Positions 54,408-63,543 of a stretch of 64,000 nt of DNA are shown here, in pieces. Each line of letters opens with the position of its first letter. Position 1 is the stretch's first letter. The position numbers and the translations under genes are program-made. This stretch comes from Rothia terrae. GTDB lineage: Bacteria > Actinomycetota > Actinomycetes > Actinomycetales > Micrococcaceae. The stretch lies in contig NZ_JAAXPV010000004.1 of assembly GCF_012396615.1 (NCBI RefSeq), positions 62,001 through 126,000 on the forward strand. Reading direction: 5' to 3'. Below the pieces are notes generated by a model. The model saw nothing but the letters and a program-made list of their open reading frames with translations, did no database searches and was not told the origin of the DNA.

Positions 54408-54444
54408 CAGCCAATGCTTATCCCAGGTCATACCTGTAAACGAA

Positions 54445-54530
54445 CGCAGAGGGTGGCAAACTGGCATGAATTATCCCGTAAGCGAATCGCATCGGTCGAG
54501 AAGGAATGCTGAGTCGCCAGCTACGTTTGT
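54445..54530. repeat. Possible divergent copy F of the hairpin element
   Basis: Read on the minus strand: ...CAGC-ATTCCTTCTCG...ATTCATGCCA-GTTTGCC..., so the loop begins and ends like those of copies A-D. Its arms pair poorly (GGCAAAC with GAGTCGCC region). Assigned only by similarity at the loop ends. Confidence 0.4.
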
Positions 54531-54590
54531 CTCGCTATGTTTGCGCAACGATTTCAAGCTCTAACCAATAAACCTCACTACACGTATCTA

Positions 54591-54628
54591 CAAAAGCGGG
54601 GTGCTTCCATGAAAGAAAGCACCCCGCT
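54591..54628 (-). terminator. Terminator of the luxS-mtnN-AKR operon
   Basis: Perfect 12-bp stem AGCGGGGTGCTT / AAGCACCCCGCT; on the minus strand it is followed by TTTTGT. Confidence 0.9.
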
Positions 54629-54710
54629 GTTGCGGTGTTACTCAACGAAGCTTGGCGCAAACCTTTGTGGGAGGTTCGCCAGCTGACGGATAACGCCTCA
54701 ATCTCGCCCG

Positions 54711-55538
54711 CTACATCTCCTGATGCGTGCGCGGATCAAAACCGGAGAAGCTAATGCCGGTATGCAACATCTTGATGCGATTCATCTGCTCTTCAGTCAG
54801 CTCCCAATTAAACAGCTGCAAGTTCTCAACCTGACGCTTATCATTGGCAGTCTTAACAATCGGCAAGATATTGGACTGTACATTCCATCGCAAAACTACC
54901 TGCGCTGGCGTGCAACCGGTTTCGCGGGCAATATCCTTAATGACATCATGATCGAGTACATCTTTACCCCGACCCAGAGGTGACCACGCCTGAGTAACGA
55001 TAGCGTTTTGCTGGTGATACTCACGCAGTTTTTCCTGCTGGTAAGCGGGCTGAACCTCAACCTGATTAACCGCGGGAGTCTCACCGGTTGCATCCTTCAA
55101 AGCCTCGATATGTTCGGGCAAGAAATTGGAGACACCAATAGACTTGACTAATCCTGCATCGCGAAGTTCAACCATGGCGCGCCACGTATCCACAAACTTA
55201 TTGTTCATGGGGTTAGGCCAGTGAATCAGGTACATATCCACATAATCTAGACCCAGGCGTTCCAAAGATTCCTGCAACGATGCTTTAGTGGTCTCGTAAC
55301 CGTGATGACGGCCAGGAACCTTCGTTTGCACAAAGAGGTTGCTACGATCTGCGCCGCTGAACTTGATACCGCGTCCGACACCGATTTCGTTCTCGTAGTT
55401 CACTGCGGTATCAATCAGACGCCAGCCATTGAGGATGGCCTCAGAGACATGGACTTCTGCCTCAACGTTCTTCAACGGGTAGGTACCAAAACCAACGGCA
55501 GGGATTTTATGACCGTCACGAAGGGTATGTTCAATCAT
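54711..55538 (-). CDS. Aldo/keto reductase, AKR5-like
   Basis: 275 residues. NADPH-dependent reductase of aldehydes or ketones (2,5-diketogluconate and glyoxal reductase group). VGFGTYPLK at the start, catalytic set Asp and Tyr in IDTAVNYENEIGVGRG (about 42-57), Lys in FVQTKVPG (about 68-75) and His in LIHWPNP (about 103-109); SIGVSNFLPEHIEAL (about 135-149) and the NADP region ILPIVKTANDKRQVENLQ. Its ATG overlaps the mtnN stop by 8 bp, so it is translated with it. Detoxification of ketones formed from AI-2 precursors (DPD) is a possible link, inferred from the neighbours. Confidence 0.92.
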   Translation of the reverse strand: MIEHTLRDGHKIPAVGFGTYPLKNVEAEVHVSEAILNGWRLIDTAVNYENEIGVGRGIKFSGADRSNLFVQTKVPGRHHGYETTKASLQESLERLGLDYVDMYLIHWPNPMNNKFVDTWRAMVELRDAGLVKSIGVSNFLPEHIEALKDATGETPAVNQVEVQPAYQQEKLREYHQQNAIVTQAWSPLGRGKDVLDHDVIKDIARETGCTPAQVVLRWNVQSNILPIVKTANDKRQVENLQLFNWELTEEQMNRIKMLHTGISFSGFDPRTHQEM

Positions 55539-56313
55539 CGTTTTCTTCTCTCAACCAGTGAGTTTCTGACTGCACTAAGCGCGCAATCAGAGCTGTAGAA
55601 AGCTGAGCTGAGCGTTCAGAGACAATCTCGCCAGCCATATGGAAGTCCTGGTCAGCGGCAGGTCCGCACAAATCTGAGATACCGCGGATCGCAATAAAAG
55701 GAACCTCACGCGATGAGGCAACCTGGGCAATAGCGGTGGTTTCCATGTCGGTCGAAATAGCCTGGGAGAAAATCTCACGGGTGTCTTTCACATTGTGCGC
55801 GGTGACGAATGAACCACCGGCAAGCATGGTGTCAACGAAAACATTGCCCTCGCCCTGATAATCAGCGGCAACTTCGCGAGCTACCTCTAACAGCTCAGCT
55901 GAGGTCGAGTACTTCTCCGGCATGCCGGGCACCTGACCGCGAACATAACCGAAAGCCGTCGCATCCGCATCGGTGTAGGTGTAATCCAAACCAACAGCAA
56001 GGTCACCCACATTAATGTCCTGACGCAGACCACCTGCAGTACCAGCAGAAATAACGACGCGCGGGTTGGGCACGAGTTCCAACGCCACGGTGAAAGCAGT
56101 TGCCGCGTTCACCAAACCGATTTTTGAGCGCACCAGCAAAAGCGGCACATCAGAGTTCTCAAGTTTCAGCGTACGCGGATAATAGTGAGCTTCACCCACC
56201 ATGAAATCCTGAGCCGCTACCTCGGTTTTATCGAGAAACGGACCAGCTTCTTCATCCATCGCTACTTGAACGATAACGCCGTTCTCAAAACCGGTCAGCG
56301 CCTGATGCGACAC
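55531..56313 (-). CDS. mtnN: 5'-methylthioadenosine/S-adenosylhomocysteine nucleosidase
   Basis: 260 residues from GTG 56313, which overlaps the luxS stop (TAGTG) and has AAAAGG upstream; GTG 56334 is an alternative. Removes adenine from S-adenosylhomocysteine and methylthioadenosine, giving the LuxS substrate S-ribosylhomocysteine. Family: VAMDEEAGPFL (acid Glu, N-term), VISAGTAGG (about 83-91), DMETTAIAQVA (about 188-198) and the catalytic Asp in IRGISDLCG (about 212-220). Second gene of luxS-mtnN-AKR. Confidence 0.93.
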   Translation of the reverse strand: MSHQALTGFENGVIVQVAMDEEAGPFLDKTEVAAQDFMVGEAHYYPRTLKLENSDVPLLLVRSKIGLVNAATAFTVALELVPNPRVVISAGTAGGLRQDINVGDLAVGLDYTYTDADATAFGYVRGQVPGMPEKYSTSAELLEVAREVAADYQGEGNVFVDTMLAGGSFVTAHNVKDTREIFSQAISTDMETTAIAQVASSREVPFIAIRGISDLCGPAADQDFHMAGEIVSERSAQLSTALIARLVQSETHWLREENDD

Positions 56314-56786
56314 TACGCCATCACCTTTTCCCACTCGCTACGACCAGCTAGGAAGGTGCGAACAGCGTCCTGAGCTTCTTCCAAAGAGTGGTTAGCGCCC
56401 CACCCGCACTGAACCTCGTTAGCAGCGGGAACCTCGGTCGCTGACAGAAGATCGTTCATAGAAGCCTCAAGCACGGGCAAGAAGTCTTCAAGCTCTAGAC
56501 CCAAAGTCAGAGCGTAGAAACCCGTCTGGCAACCCATGGGGGAGAAGTCAATGAGCGCATCGGTATGGTTACGCATGTGGTGAGCAGTCATGTGCTCAAT
56601 GGAGTGTACAGCCTTCATGCCCAAGTGACCCTTGTTGGGCTGGGTAAAGCGCACATCGTACTTAATCAGCACATCGCCACCGGGCAAGGTCTTACGATCT
56701 GCTACACGCACGTAGGGTGCAGCAACAGCGGTGTGGTCGAGATCGAATGACTCAACATTGGTCTTGTCTTTAGAGAAGTTTTCCAT
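56313..56786 (-). CDS. luxS: S-ribosylhomocysteine lyase (AI-2 synthase)
   Basis: 157 residues, the usual size. Splits S-ribosylhomocysteine to homocysteine and DPD, the precursor of autoinducer 2. Metal ligands: His61 and His65 in HSIEH and a Cys in [19 protein letters not shown] supplies the catalytic cysteine. ATG at 56786 with GGAG just upstream. Placed before mtnN in an operon, so the two steps are made together. It may serve the methyl cycle only; AI-2 signalling is not proven by the gene. Confidence 0.96.
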   Translation of the reverse strand: MENFSKDKTNVESFDLDHTAVAAPYVRVADRKTLPGGDVLIKYDVRFTQPNKGHLGMKAVHSIEHMTAHHMRNHTDALIDFSPMGCQTGFYALTLGLELEDFLPVLEASMNDLLSATEVPAANEVQCGWGANHSLEEAQDAVRTFLAGRSEWEKVMA

Positions 56787-57108
56787 GTCTCCATTCTTTC
56801 GCAGAACCACAGTGTTTGCTAGTGCGGCATACCTTTCACGCTGACAGCGTGTTTTAGGCAACTATTCACAGAGCGGGTTTAGAGTTGAGAGTGAGAACAA
56901 CGCTGGTACAAGCTGTGCACCACCGGATGCGCTGAAAATAGGCGGTAATCACGCACTATTGCCTGCTGGCGTCGGGACTGGTGTGAATCGCAGATCGAGC
57001 GCCCCGCGCGAGATCCGCGAGAGGGACTGCAGGCGATTGCGTGATTGCCGTACCAGCCCAGACTACGCAGATATTTTGTACTGGCACCACAAAAGAAAGG
57101 TATCGATT
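56787..57108. other. 322-bp divergent region with hairpin element B
   Basis: Between luxS and a divergent small membrane protein. 56943-57051 is the hairpin element copy B; the left 150 bp hold the luxS promoter side, where no consensus -10/-35 is obvious. No gene. Confidence 0.6.
56943..57051. repeat. Intergenic hairpin element, copy B (long loop)
   Basis: Arms CGGTAATCACGCACTATTGCCTGC (end at 56966; shown here in halves as CGGTAATCACGCA and ..GCCTGC) and GCAGGCGATTGCGTGATTGCCG (57029-57050, given as GCAGGC..TGCGTGATTGCCG). On the minus strand its loop starts AGTCCCTCTCGCGGAT and ends GACGCCA, 62 bases, and is co-linear with the loop of copy A. The arms have no similarity to those of A. Confidence 0.8.
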
Positions 57109-57417
57109 ATGACTAACGTTTTGGTTCCCACCGTCGCATCCTCAGCTGGTTTGCTGGGCGGCTACTACCTTGCACGTGCTACCGGCATCCGCCCGCTGGG
57201 TGCTATTGGTTTGGCTGCCGGTGGTGGAACGGCATTCAAGGCGTGGCAGAATAACCGTGGTACCGCAACTGCGGCTGCTCTTACTGCTGTTTACCTCGGT
57301 GGGTTTGGTTATTCCCATGTTCTTCACAAAAAGATTGGTGCTTGGCCCGCTGTTCTTTCAGTAACTGGAACTAGCGCAGCGGCGTCCTTGCTCTTTGGCG
57401 GTCCGAAGAAGCGCTAG
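57109..57417 (+). CDS. Small membrane protein, GlsB-like topology, unknown function
   Basis: 102 residues with ATG at 57109 (AAAGAAAGG upstream). Three or four glycine-rich hydrophobic segments (SSAGLLGGYYLARATG, GAIGLAAGGGTAFKAW, ATAAALTAVYLGGFGYSHVL, AVLSVTGTSAAASLLFG) with a basic C-terminus (GPKKR). No domain recognised. A frame is open further up (56959) but only across the repeat element, so the short form is chosen. Hairpin terminator follows. Confidence 0.72.
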   Translation: MTNVLVPTVASSAGLLGGYYLARATGIRPLGAIGLAAGGGTAFKAWQNNRGTATAAALTAVYLGGFGYSHVLHKKIGAWPAVLSVTGTSAAASLLFGGPKKR

Positions 57418-57439
57418 ACACCCCAACCCTGAGGTATTC

Positions 57440-57483
57440 ACAGTGCACGGCATCTGAGCAAGAAGATACCGTGCACTGTTTGA
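57440..57483 (+). terminator. Terminator of the small membrane protein
   Basis: Perfect 11-bp stem ACAGTGCACGG / CCGTGCACTGT, short T tail (TTTG). Confidence 0.75.
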
Positions 57484-57504
57484 GTTTAAGTGGTTTTTAT
57501 CAAG

Positions 57505-57533
57505 GTGACGCAGGTTTCATGAGGTTGTATAGT
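57505..57533 (+). promoter_or_regulatory. Promoter of the amino acid permease
   Basis: GTGACG (57505-57510), 17-bp spacer, TATAGT (57528-57533), about 80 bp before the ATG. The leader has a hairpin CACCGC / GCGGTG. Confidence 0.6.
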
Positions 57534-57612
57534 GTGACTCAAGCACCGCCCGCACGAAAAGCTGCGATGCGGTGACCAGATACTGCTAGGCAGTCCAACC
57601 ATCAGGAGAGAT

Positions 57613-59007
57613 ATGAGTACACCATTGCAGATGACGCCCGGTACATCCACCGTGGATGCCAACGCCCTGCATCGCGGTCTCACTCTCCGACATATTCTTT
57701 TTATCGCGTTGGGTTCAGCCATTGGTACGGGGCTGTTCTATGGTTCGGCATCGGCTATTGAGCTTGCCGGTCCGTCAGTACTTTTGGCCTATCTCATCGG
57801 TGGTGCTGCGGTCTTTATGGTGATGCGAGCTATGGGTGAAATGGCGCTGGCACACCCTGTTGCCGGTTCATTTTCTGAATACGCGACGATTTATTTAGGA
57901 CGCGGCGCTGGCTTTATTACCGGCTGGACGTTTGCAATCGAGATGGCTTTGGTGGCTATTGCAGATGTAACTGCTTTTGCGGTCTATATGAAGTTCTGGT
58001 TCCCTGGAACTCCGTCGTGGATCTGGATTACCAGCGTCCTGTTGATTATTCTCGCTATCAACTTTGCCAAGGTGAAGGCTTTTGGTGAGACTGAGTTCTG
58101 GCTGACCGTCATTAAGGTGACCGCTATTATTGCCATGATTGTGGGCGGTATTATTCTGCTGATTTTTGGTGCGCGGTTGAATGCCGATGTTTCGCCCGCG
58201 GTGTCTAATCTGTGGTCGCACGGTGGTTTCTTCCCGAACGGACTGGGTGGTTTCCTGGCGTGCTTTACCGTGGTGATGTTTGCCTTTGGCGGCGTTGAGA
58301 CAGTTGGTATTGCGGCGGGCGAGGCTGATAATCCTAAGGTTTCTATTCCTAAAGCAATCAATACTTTGCCCGTGCGTATCTTGTTGTTCTACGTTCTGAC
58401 GCTCACCGTGATTATGTCTTTGTACCCGTGGAATGAAATAACGGGGGAGACCTCACCCTTTGTGCAGATTTTTGAGGGACTGGGTATTGGTGCGGCCGCT
58501 CATATTTTGAACCTGGTGGTTGTGACCGCTGCAATCTCGGCTATCAACGCTGACGTTTACGCGGCAGGACGCATGCTGTTTGGTCTTGCTCAGCGCGGCA
58601 TGGCACCGGCATCCTTCAATAAGGTTTCTAAGAACGGCACTCCCTTCATGACGGTTGTGTCTATGGGCGTAGTGCTCGTGGTTGGTGTGCTCGTCAACGT
58701 TTTCTTTGAGCAGGCCTTCTTGGTGGTTGCTGCCGTGGCAACCTATGCAACGGTCATGGTGTGGGTCATGATTCTGCTAACTCATATTGCGTTCAAAAAG
58801 CAAAAAGCTCGCGAAGGGGTGACCACTGATTTCCCCGTACCCGGGTGGCCTATCGCGTCTTACCTGGCTCTGGCCTTCTTAATCTTTGTGGTTGTCATGT
58901 TTGCATTCTTCCCCGAAACGCAGATTGCCCTGATTGCCGGTGTCATTTCATCTGTGTTGCTGGGGTTGTACTACAAGTTCTTCATCCAGAAGAAGGTTAC
59001 GCAGTAA
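57613..59007 (+). CDS. Amino acid permease, AAT family (APC superfamily)
   Basis: 464 residues, 12 predicted membrane helices. Amino acid:proton symport across the membrane. The AAT signature is strong: LHRGLTLRHILFIALGSAIGTGLFYGSA (about 18-45, with the GSAIGTG unwound helix), MGEMALAHPVAGSFSEYA (about 77-94), FAFGGVETVGIAAGEADNP (about 221-239) and INADVYAAGRMLFGLAQRG. Closest in outline to proline/GABA/asparagine permeases; the substrate is not fixed by sequence. Single gene with its own promoter. Confidence 0.93.
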   Translation: MSTPLQMTPGTSTVDANALHRGLTLRHILFIALGSAIGTGLFYGSASAIELAGPSVLLAYLIGGAAVFMVMRAMGEMALAHPVAGSFSEYATIYLGRGAGFITGWTFAIEMALVAIADVTAFAVYMKFWFPGTPSWIWITSVLLIILAINFAKVKAFGETEFWLTVIKVTAIIAMIVGGIILLIFGARLNADVSPAVSNLWSHGGFFPNGLGGFLACFTVVMFAFGGVETVGIAAGEADNPKVSIPKAINTLPVRILLFYVLTLTVIMSLYPWNEITGETSPFVQIFEGLGIGAAAHILNLVVVTAAISAINADVYAAGRMLFGLAQRGMAPASFNKVSKNGTPFMTVVSMGVVLVVGVLVNVFFEQAFLVVAAVATYATVMVWVMILLTHIAFKKQKAREGVTTDFPVPGWPIASYLALAFLIFVVVMFAFFPETQIALIAGVISSVLLGLYYKFFIQKKVTQ

Positions 59008-59012
59008 TCGGT

Positions 59013-59035
59013 TGCACACTGTTTCACGGTGTGCA
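59013..59035 (+). terminator. Short hairpin after the permease
   Basis: TGCACAC / GTGTGCA, 7 bp, loop 9; no T-run. A weak terminator at best. Confidence 0.4.
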
Positions 59036-59191
59036 GATTACCTCCACTATTTCCTCTGCCTGCAATATCAGGTAAAGTTAATCCTCGTGTGACTGCTGTC
59101 CGTGGTTGTCGCACAGGCGCACACCCGCGTCTTACCCGTCTAACAAAAGTTGGTGCGGGCCATCACGGCACTAACTCCAGGAGTTATAAAC

Positions 59192-59461
59192 ATGGCACTT
59201 GATCCCAAAATCAAGCAGGAAATCATCGCAGAATATGCAACCCACGAGGGCGACACCGGTTCACCCGAGGTTCAGGTTGCAGTTTTGACTCGTCGTATCA
59301 CCGACTTGACCGAGCACATGAAGGAACACAAGCACGACCACCACTCACGTCGTGGCCTGATGATCCTCGTTGGTCGCCGTCGTAACCTGCTCGGCTACCT
59401 CAAGCGCGTTGACATCGAACGCTACCGTGCACTCATCGAGCGCCTGGGCTTGCGTCGATAA
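59192..59461 (+). CDS. rpsO: 30S ribosomal protein S15
   Basis: 89 residues, family size. Binds 16S rRNA in the central domain. ATG at 59192 (CAGGAG upstream) gives the standard start [20 protein letters not shown]; blocks [35 protein letters not shown] (in two parts: [15 protein letters not shown] and [11 protein letters not shown]) and [11 protein letters not shown]. The earlier frame start at 59150 is not used. Followed by pnp, the universal neighbour. Confidence 0.98.
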   Translation: MALDPKIKQEIIAEYATHEGDTGSPEVQVAVLTRRITDLTEHMKEHKHDHHSRRGLMILVGRRRNLLGYLKRVDIERYRALIERLGLRR

Positions 59462-59756
59462 ATATTTTTGAAGGTAAGGGCGGCATCTTTGACGTAAGAC
59501 GTTTCATCACTTTTATATCGGTTATAAACTGATAGAGAGAAGTGCTGGCGTTCTTGACTCAAAGTACCGCCCTTGCTTCATACCCGGATCTTTCGGGTAC
59601 AGCTAATTTTCCCAACAGTTTGCATTCTCCTTGCAGGGCTTTCGCGGTCCTCGGTAGTGGCTTCCGGAATCCGCATTGCGCGGGCGTCCGTGAGCCTCGA
59701 TCGAAGACCGAAACATGCACGGGAATGCAAACTAAAATACGAGAAATGGAGGAACC
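59462..59756 (+). promoter_or_regulatory. pnp leader with long-range hairpin
   Basis: 295-bp gap. AAGGGCGG (about 59477) and CCGCCCTT (about 59568) are inverse; ACCCG/CGGGT forms a small hairpin at 59582-59598; GTTTGCATTC (59618-59627) and GAATGCAAAC (59723-59732) are perfect inverse copies around a self-complementary middle. In E. coli a pnp leader duplex is cut by RNase III and then degraded by PNPase as feedback; a like role here is inferred. Confidence 0.55.
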
Positions 59757-61970
59757 TTGGAAGGTCCCGAAATTCAGTTTGCAGAAGCAATCATTGACAA
59801 CGGTAAGTTTGGTAAGCGTACCGTTCGCTTTGAAACCGGTCGTTTGGCTAAGCAGGCAGCTGGCTCAGCAATGGTTTACATTGACGATGAAACCTCAATG
59901 CTTTCAGCTACCGCTATTGGTAAGCAGCCCCGCGAAGGCTTCGACTTCTTCCCGCTCACCGTTGACGTTGAAGAGCGTATGTACGCAGCCGGTAAAATTC
60001 CCGGCTCATTCTTCCGTCGTGAAGGACGCCCCTCAACCGATGCGATCCTGACCGCGCGTCTGATTGACCGCCCCCTGCGTCCTGCCTTCAAGAAGGGTAT
60101 TCGCAACGAGGTGCAGGTTGTTGTTACCGTGCTCTCCATCGAGCCCGATGAAATCTACAACACCGTAGCAATCAACGCGGCATCATGCTCCACCACTCTG
60201 TCAGGCGCACCTTTCGCAGGACCCATTGGTGGCGTTCGCGTTGCTTTGATTGATGGTCAGTGGGTTGCTTTCCCCAAGCACTCACAGCTTGAAAACGCTG
60301 TATTTGACATGGCTGTCGCTGGCCGCGTCATTACCCGTGCTGACGGCACTGAAGACGTTGCAATCATGATGGTTGAAGCAGAAGCAACCGATAACTCATG
60401 GAAGCTCATCAAGGAAAACGGTGCAGTAGCACCTACCGAAGAAATCGTTGCTGAGGGTCTTGAAGCATCAAAGCCCTTCATCAAGGCACTGTGCCAGGCA
60501 CAGTCAGACCTCAAGGCTCGCGCTGGCAAGGCTGAACTGGATCTGCCCTTCTTCGGCTCACACGGTGATGACGTTGATGCGGCCGTTAAGGAATACGCAT
60601 CAGAGAAAATCGTTGATGTTTACTCCATCGCAGGTAAGCAGGAGCGCGAAATCGCATCCGAGAACCTGCAGAAGGAAATCATCGAGGCTCTTGCCGGTGA
60701 AGGCAAGGAGTTCGAAGGACGCGAGTCTGAGGTTAATGCTGCATTCAATGGCTTGACCAAGCACACCGTTCGTCAGCGCATCCTCACCGAGCAGGTACGT
60801 ATTGACGGTCGCGGTCTGACCGACATCCGTCAGCTCACCGCTGAGGTTGAGGTTCTGCCTCGCGTACACGGTTCAGCAATCTTCGAGCGTGGCGAAACCC
60901 AGATTATGGGTGTTACCACCTTGAACATGCTCAAGCTCGAACAGCAGCTGGATTCACTGCACCCTGTCAAGGCTAAGCGCTACATCCACCACTACAACTT
61001 CCCGCCCTACTCAACCGGTGAAACCGGACGCGTGGGCTCACCCAAGCGTCGCGAAATCGGCCACGGTGCTCTCGCTGAGCGCGCTTTGACTCCGGTTCTG
61101 CCTTCACGTGAGGAATTCCCTTACGCGATTCGCCAGGTGTCAGAAGCTCTGGGCTCAAACGGCTCAACCTCGATGGGTTCAGTTTGTGCATCAACCCTGT
61201 CACTGCTCAACGCTGGTGTGCCCCTGCGCGCGCCCGTTGCAGGTATCGCAATGGGCTTGGTCTCAGACGAAGTTAACGGCGAAACCCGTTACGCAGCTCT
61301 GACCGATATCCTCGGTGCAGAAGATGCACTGGGCGATATGGACTTCAAGGTCGCAGGTACTTCAGAGTTCGTCACCGCAATCCAGCTGGACACCAAGCTT
61401 GACGGTATCCCCGCATCCGTTCTGGCCGCAGCACTGACCCAGGCACGCGAAGCACGTTTGCACATCCTTGACGTTATCAATGCTGCAATTGACGCTCCGG
61501 ATGAGATGAGCGACTTCGCACCGCGCGTTATCTCAGTGAACGTTCCTGTTTCAAAGATCGGTGAGGTTATCGGCCCCAAGGGTAAGATGATCAACCAGAT
61601 TCAGGAAGAAACCGGCACCGACATCAGTATCGAGGACGACGGCACCGTTTACATCGGCGCAACCGATGGTCCTTCAGCTGAGGCTGCACGTTCAGCGATT
61701 AACGCTATCGCTAACCCGCAGGTACCTGAGGTCGGCGAGCGTTACTTGGGCACTGTTGTTAAGACCACCACTTTCGGTGCGTTTGTGTCGTTGACTCCGG
61801 GCAAGGACGGCCTGTTGCATATTTCAGAGCTGCGTAAGCTCAACGATGGCAAGCGTGTAGATGACGTTGAAGACGTTGTTGGCGTTGGCCAGAAGGTTCA
61901 GGTTGAGATCACCAAGATTGATGATCGTGGCAAGCTCTCACTGGCACCCGTTGTTGCTGAAGAAGCGTAA
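59757..61970 (+). CDS. pnp: Polynucleotide phosphorylase
   Basis: 737 residues. 3'-5' phosphorolytic exoribonuclease, part of RNA turnover. Two RNase PH domains (about 10-150, 335-540) with [23 protein letters not shown]-type block (in two parts: [26 protein letters not shown]), a helical middle, KH domain [17 protein letters not shown] (about 602-618) and S1 domain [18 protein letters not shown] (about 660-677). TTG start 59757, SD GGAGGA. Serines mostly TCA. Confidence 0.98.
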   Translation: MEGPEIQFAEAIIDNGKFGKRTVRFETGRLAKQAAGSAMVYIDDETSMLSATAIGKQPREGFDFFPLTVDVEERMYAAGKIPGSFFRREGRPSTDAILTARLIDRPLRPAFKKGIRNEVQVVVTVLSIEPDEIYNTVAINAASCSTTLSGAPFAGPIGGVRVALIDGQWVAFPKHSQLENAVFDMAVAGRVITRADGTEDVAIMMVEAEATDNSWKLIKENGAVAPTEEIVAEGLEASKPFIKALCQAQSDLKARAGKAELDLPFFGSHGDDVDAAVKEYASEKIVDVYSIAGKQEREIASENLQKEIIEALAGEGKEFEGRESEVNAAFNGLTKHTVRQRILTEQVRIDGRGLTDIRQLTAEVEVLPRVHGSAIFERGETQIMGVTTLNMLKLEQQLDSLHPVKAKRYIHHYNFPPYSTGETGRVGSPKRREIGHGALAERALTPVLPSREEFPYAIRQVSEALGSNGSTSMGSVCASTLSLLNAGVPLRAPVAGIAMGLVSDEVNGETRYAALTDILGAEDALGDMDFKVAGTSEFVTAIQLDTKLDGIPASVLAAALTQAREARLHILDVINAAIDAPDEMSDFAPRVISVNVPVSKIGEVIGPKGKMINQIQEETGTDISIEDDGTVYIGATDGPSAEAARSAINAIANPQVPEVGERYLGTVVKTTTFGAFVSLTPGKDGLLHISELRKLNDGKRVDDVEDVVGVGQKVQVEITKIDDRGKLSLAPVVAEEA

Positions 61971-62007
61971 GGTTGCCTTGCTTTTAGCAATCTAAACCTT
62001 TGATATG

Positions 62008-62045
62008 AGTAGCCTCGGCCCGTGAGGGGTCGGGGCTACTTATCT
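62008..62045 (+). terminator. pnp terminator
   Basis: AGTAGCC-T-CG-G-CCC with GGG-GT-CG-G-GGCTACT, weak T tail (TATCT). Confidence 0.75.
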
Positions 62046-62121
62046 AAAGGGGCACATTTTTGTTGCGGCGCAGGTAGGTAAGGATGCGCGGTGATGCTTT
62101 GACAGATTTGAAAGGCGATTT

Positions 62122-63453
62122 ATGCCCATTGAACTTCCTCTCACACAAGCAGATGTGCAGGACGAACTTGATTTTGTAAACGGGCGTTTGGTGTATGCGG
62201 GCGAGGGTGGTAACGAGGTCCGTCGTTCTATTCTGCCCGGTGGCGTGCGTGTGATGACGGAGCGTATGCCCTCGCAGCGCAGTGTTTCTATTGGTTTTTG
62301 GGTGGGCGTTGGCTCTCGCGATGAGCAGCCCGGTATGCTGGGCTCCACCCATTTTCTTGAGCATCTGTTGTTCAAGGGTACTGATACCCGTTCGGCATTG
62401 GATATTGCGCAGTCGTTTGATGAGGTGGGTGGCGAGTCTAACGCGCTGACCGCTAAGGAGCACACCTGTTACTACGCTCGTGTGCTGGATGAAAACACAC
62501 AGATGGCTATTGATGTGATTGCCGATATGGTGAGTAACGCAAAGCTCGATGCTCAGGATTTGGAGCAAGAGCGCGGCGTCATTCTCGAGGAAATCGCGAT
62601 GGATCAGGACGATCCCACCGATGTTGCTTTTGAAAACCACATTGAGCAACTGATGGGGCACAACCCGCTCGGGCGTCCGATTGGTGGGACCCCCGAAGAG
62701 ATTCAAGCTGTTCCGCGCGATGCTGTGCGGGAGCACTTTAAGAAGTTTTACACTCCTGATCGTTTGGTGATTTCTGCAGCGGGTTCGTTGAACCATTCTG
62801 AGATTGTTCAGTATGTGCTTTCGGCATTGGAAAAGAGCGGTTGGAATCTGCAAGAGGGTGTGTTGCCGGTTGCTCGTCGTGAGCGTCATGCTTCAGCTAT
62901 TGAGCCGTTTGCTCTAGACCGCGATGTCGAAAAGGGATTTGAGCAGACCAATATTGTGGTGGGGCGTCCGTCCATTATCGCCGGTGACGACCGGCGTTAC
63001 GCTATGAGTGTTCTAACGTCAGCGTTGGGCGGCGGTATGTCATCGCGTCTGTTCCAAGAGATCCGTGAAAAACGCGGTCTTGCTTATTCAACTTTCGCGT
63101 TCTCCGGTGCGTATTCAGACGCCGGTTACTTTGGTATGTATGCGGGATGTTTGCCGGCAAAGACCGACCAGGCTCTTGAGCTCATGAACAGTGAATTTGA
63201 AGCATTGGCGCGTGATGGTTTGCGCCCGAAAGAGCTACAGAAAGTAGTGGGACAGCTCGGCGGTGCCACTATTCTCGGTAGTGAGGATGCCGGTTCTCGC
63301 ATGTCCCGATTGGGTCGCGCTGAGCTGGATTCCGGTAAGTACTACTCGTTGGATGAGCTTCTGACCGGGATCCGATCGGTGACTCTTGGCGATGTTCACG
63401 AACTGTTGAAGTTCCTGAACGAGCAGGCTCAGATAACAACGATTGTCCGCTAG
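62122..63453 (+). CDS. M16-family zinc peptidase
   Basis: 443 residues, processing-peptidase type, normally following pnp in actinobacteria. Inverted zinc motif HFLEH (His77, Glu80, His81) with the third ligand Glu in DLEQERGVILEEI (about 151-163). The C-terminal half carries the R/Y pair region EIREKRGLAYSTFAF (about 313-327), typical of the active beta-type subunit. It probably clears peptides or matures secreted proteins; exact substrates are unknown. Expected start at 62122 has a weak SD (GAAAGGCG). Confidence 0.93.
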   Translation: MPIELPLTQADVQDELDFVNGRLVYAGEGGNEVRRSILPGGVRVMTERMPSQRSVSIGFWVGVGSRDEQPGMLGSTHFLEHLLFKGTDTRSALDIAQSFDEVGGESNALTAKEHTCYYARVLDENTQMAIDVIADMVSNAKLDAQDLEQERGVILEEIAMDQDDPTDVAFENHIEQLMGHNPLGRPIGGTPEEIQAVPRDAVREHFKKFYTPDRLVISAAGSLNHSEIVQYVLSALEKSGWNLQEGVLPVARRERHASAIEPFALDRDVEKGFEQTNIVVGRPSIIAGDDRRYAMSVLTSALGGGMSSRLFQEIREKRGLAYSTFAFSGAYSDAGYFGMYAGCLPAKTDQALELMNSEFEALARDGLRPKELQKVVGQLGGATILGSEDAGSRMSRLGRAELDSGKYYSLDELLTGIRSVTLGDVHELLKFLNEQAQITTIVR

Positions 63454-63467
63454 CGTAAGCGAGTTCT

Positions 63468-63511
63468 AAAGCCCGTGAGATTTACCGAAGCGGTAGGCCT
63501 CACGGGCTTTT
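63468..63511. terminator. Convergent terminator between M16 peptidase and SGNH gene
   Basis: Perfect 12-bp stem AAAGCCCGTGAG / CTCACGGGCTTT with an inner ACC/GGT, T tail on both strands. Confidence 0.93.
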
Positions 63512-63543
63512 AGTATTTAGCACGGTGGTAAGAGAGGGCGTGG

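Larger units (their letters stand above)
54408..54710. other. 303-bp gene-free stretch with a hairpin element and the AKR terminator
   Basis: Between convergent ribF and the aldo/keto reductase. Contains the candidate repeat copy F (54445-54530) and, at 54591-54628, the terminator of the minus-strand operon. Near 54672 the string CGCCAGCTGAC reappears, identical to an arm of copy D. No gene. Confidence 0.6.
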
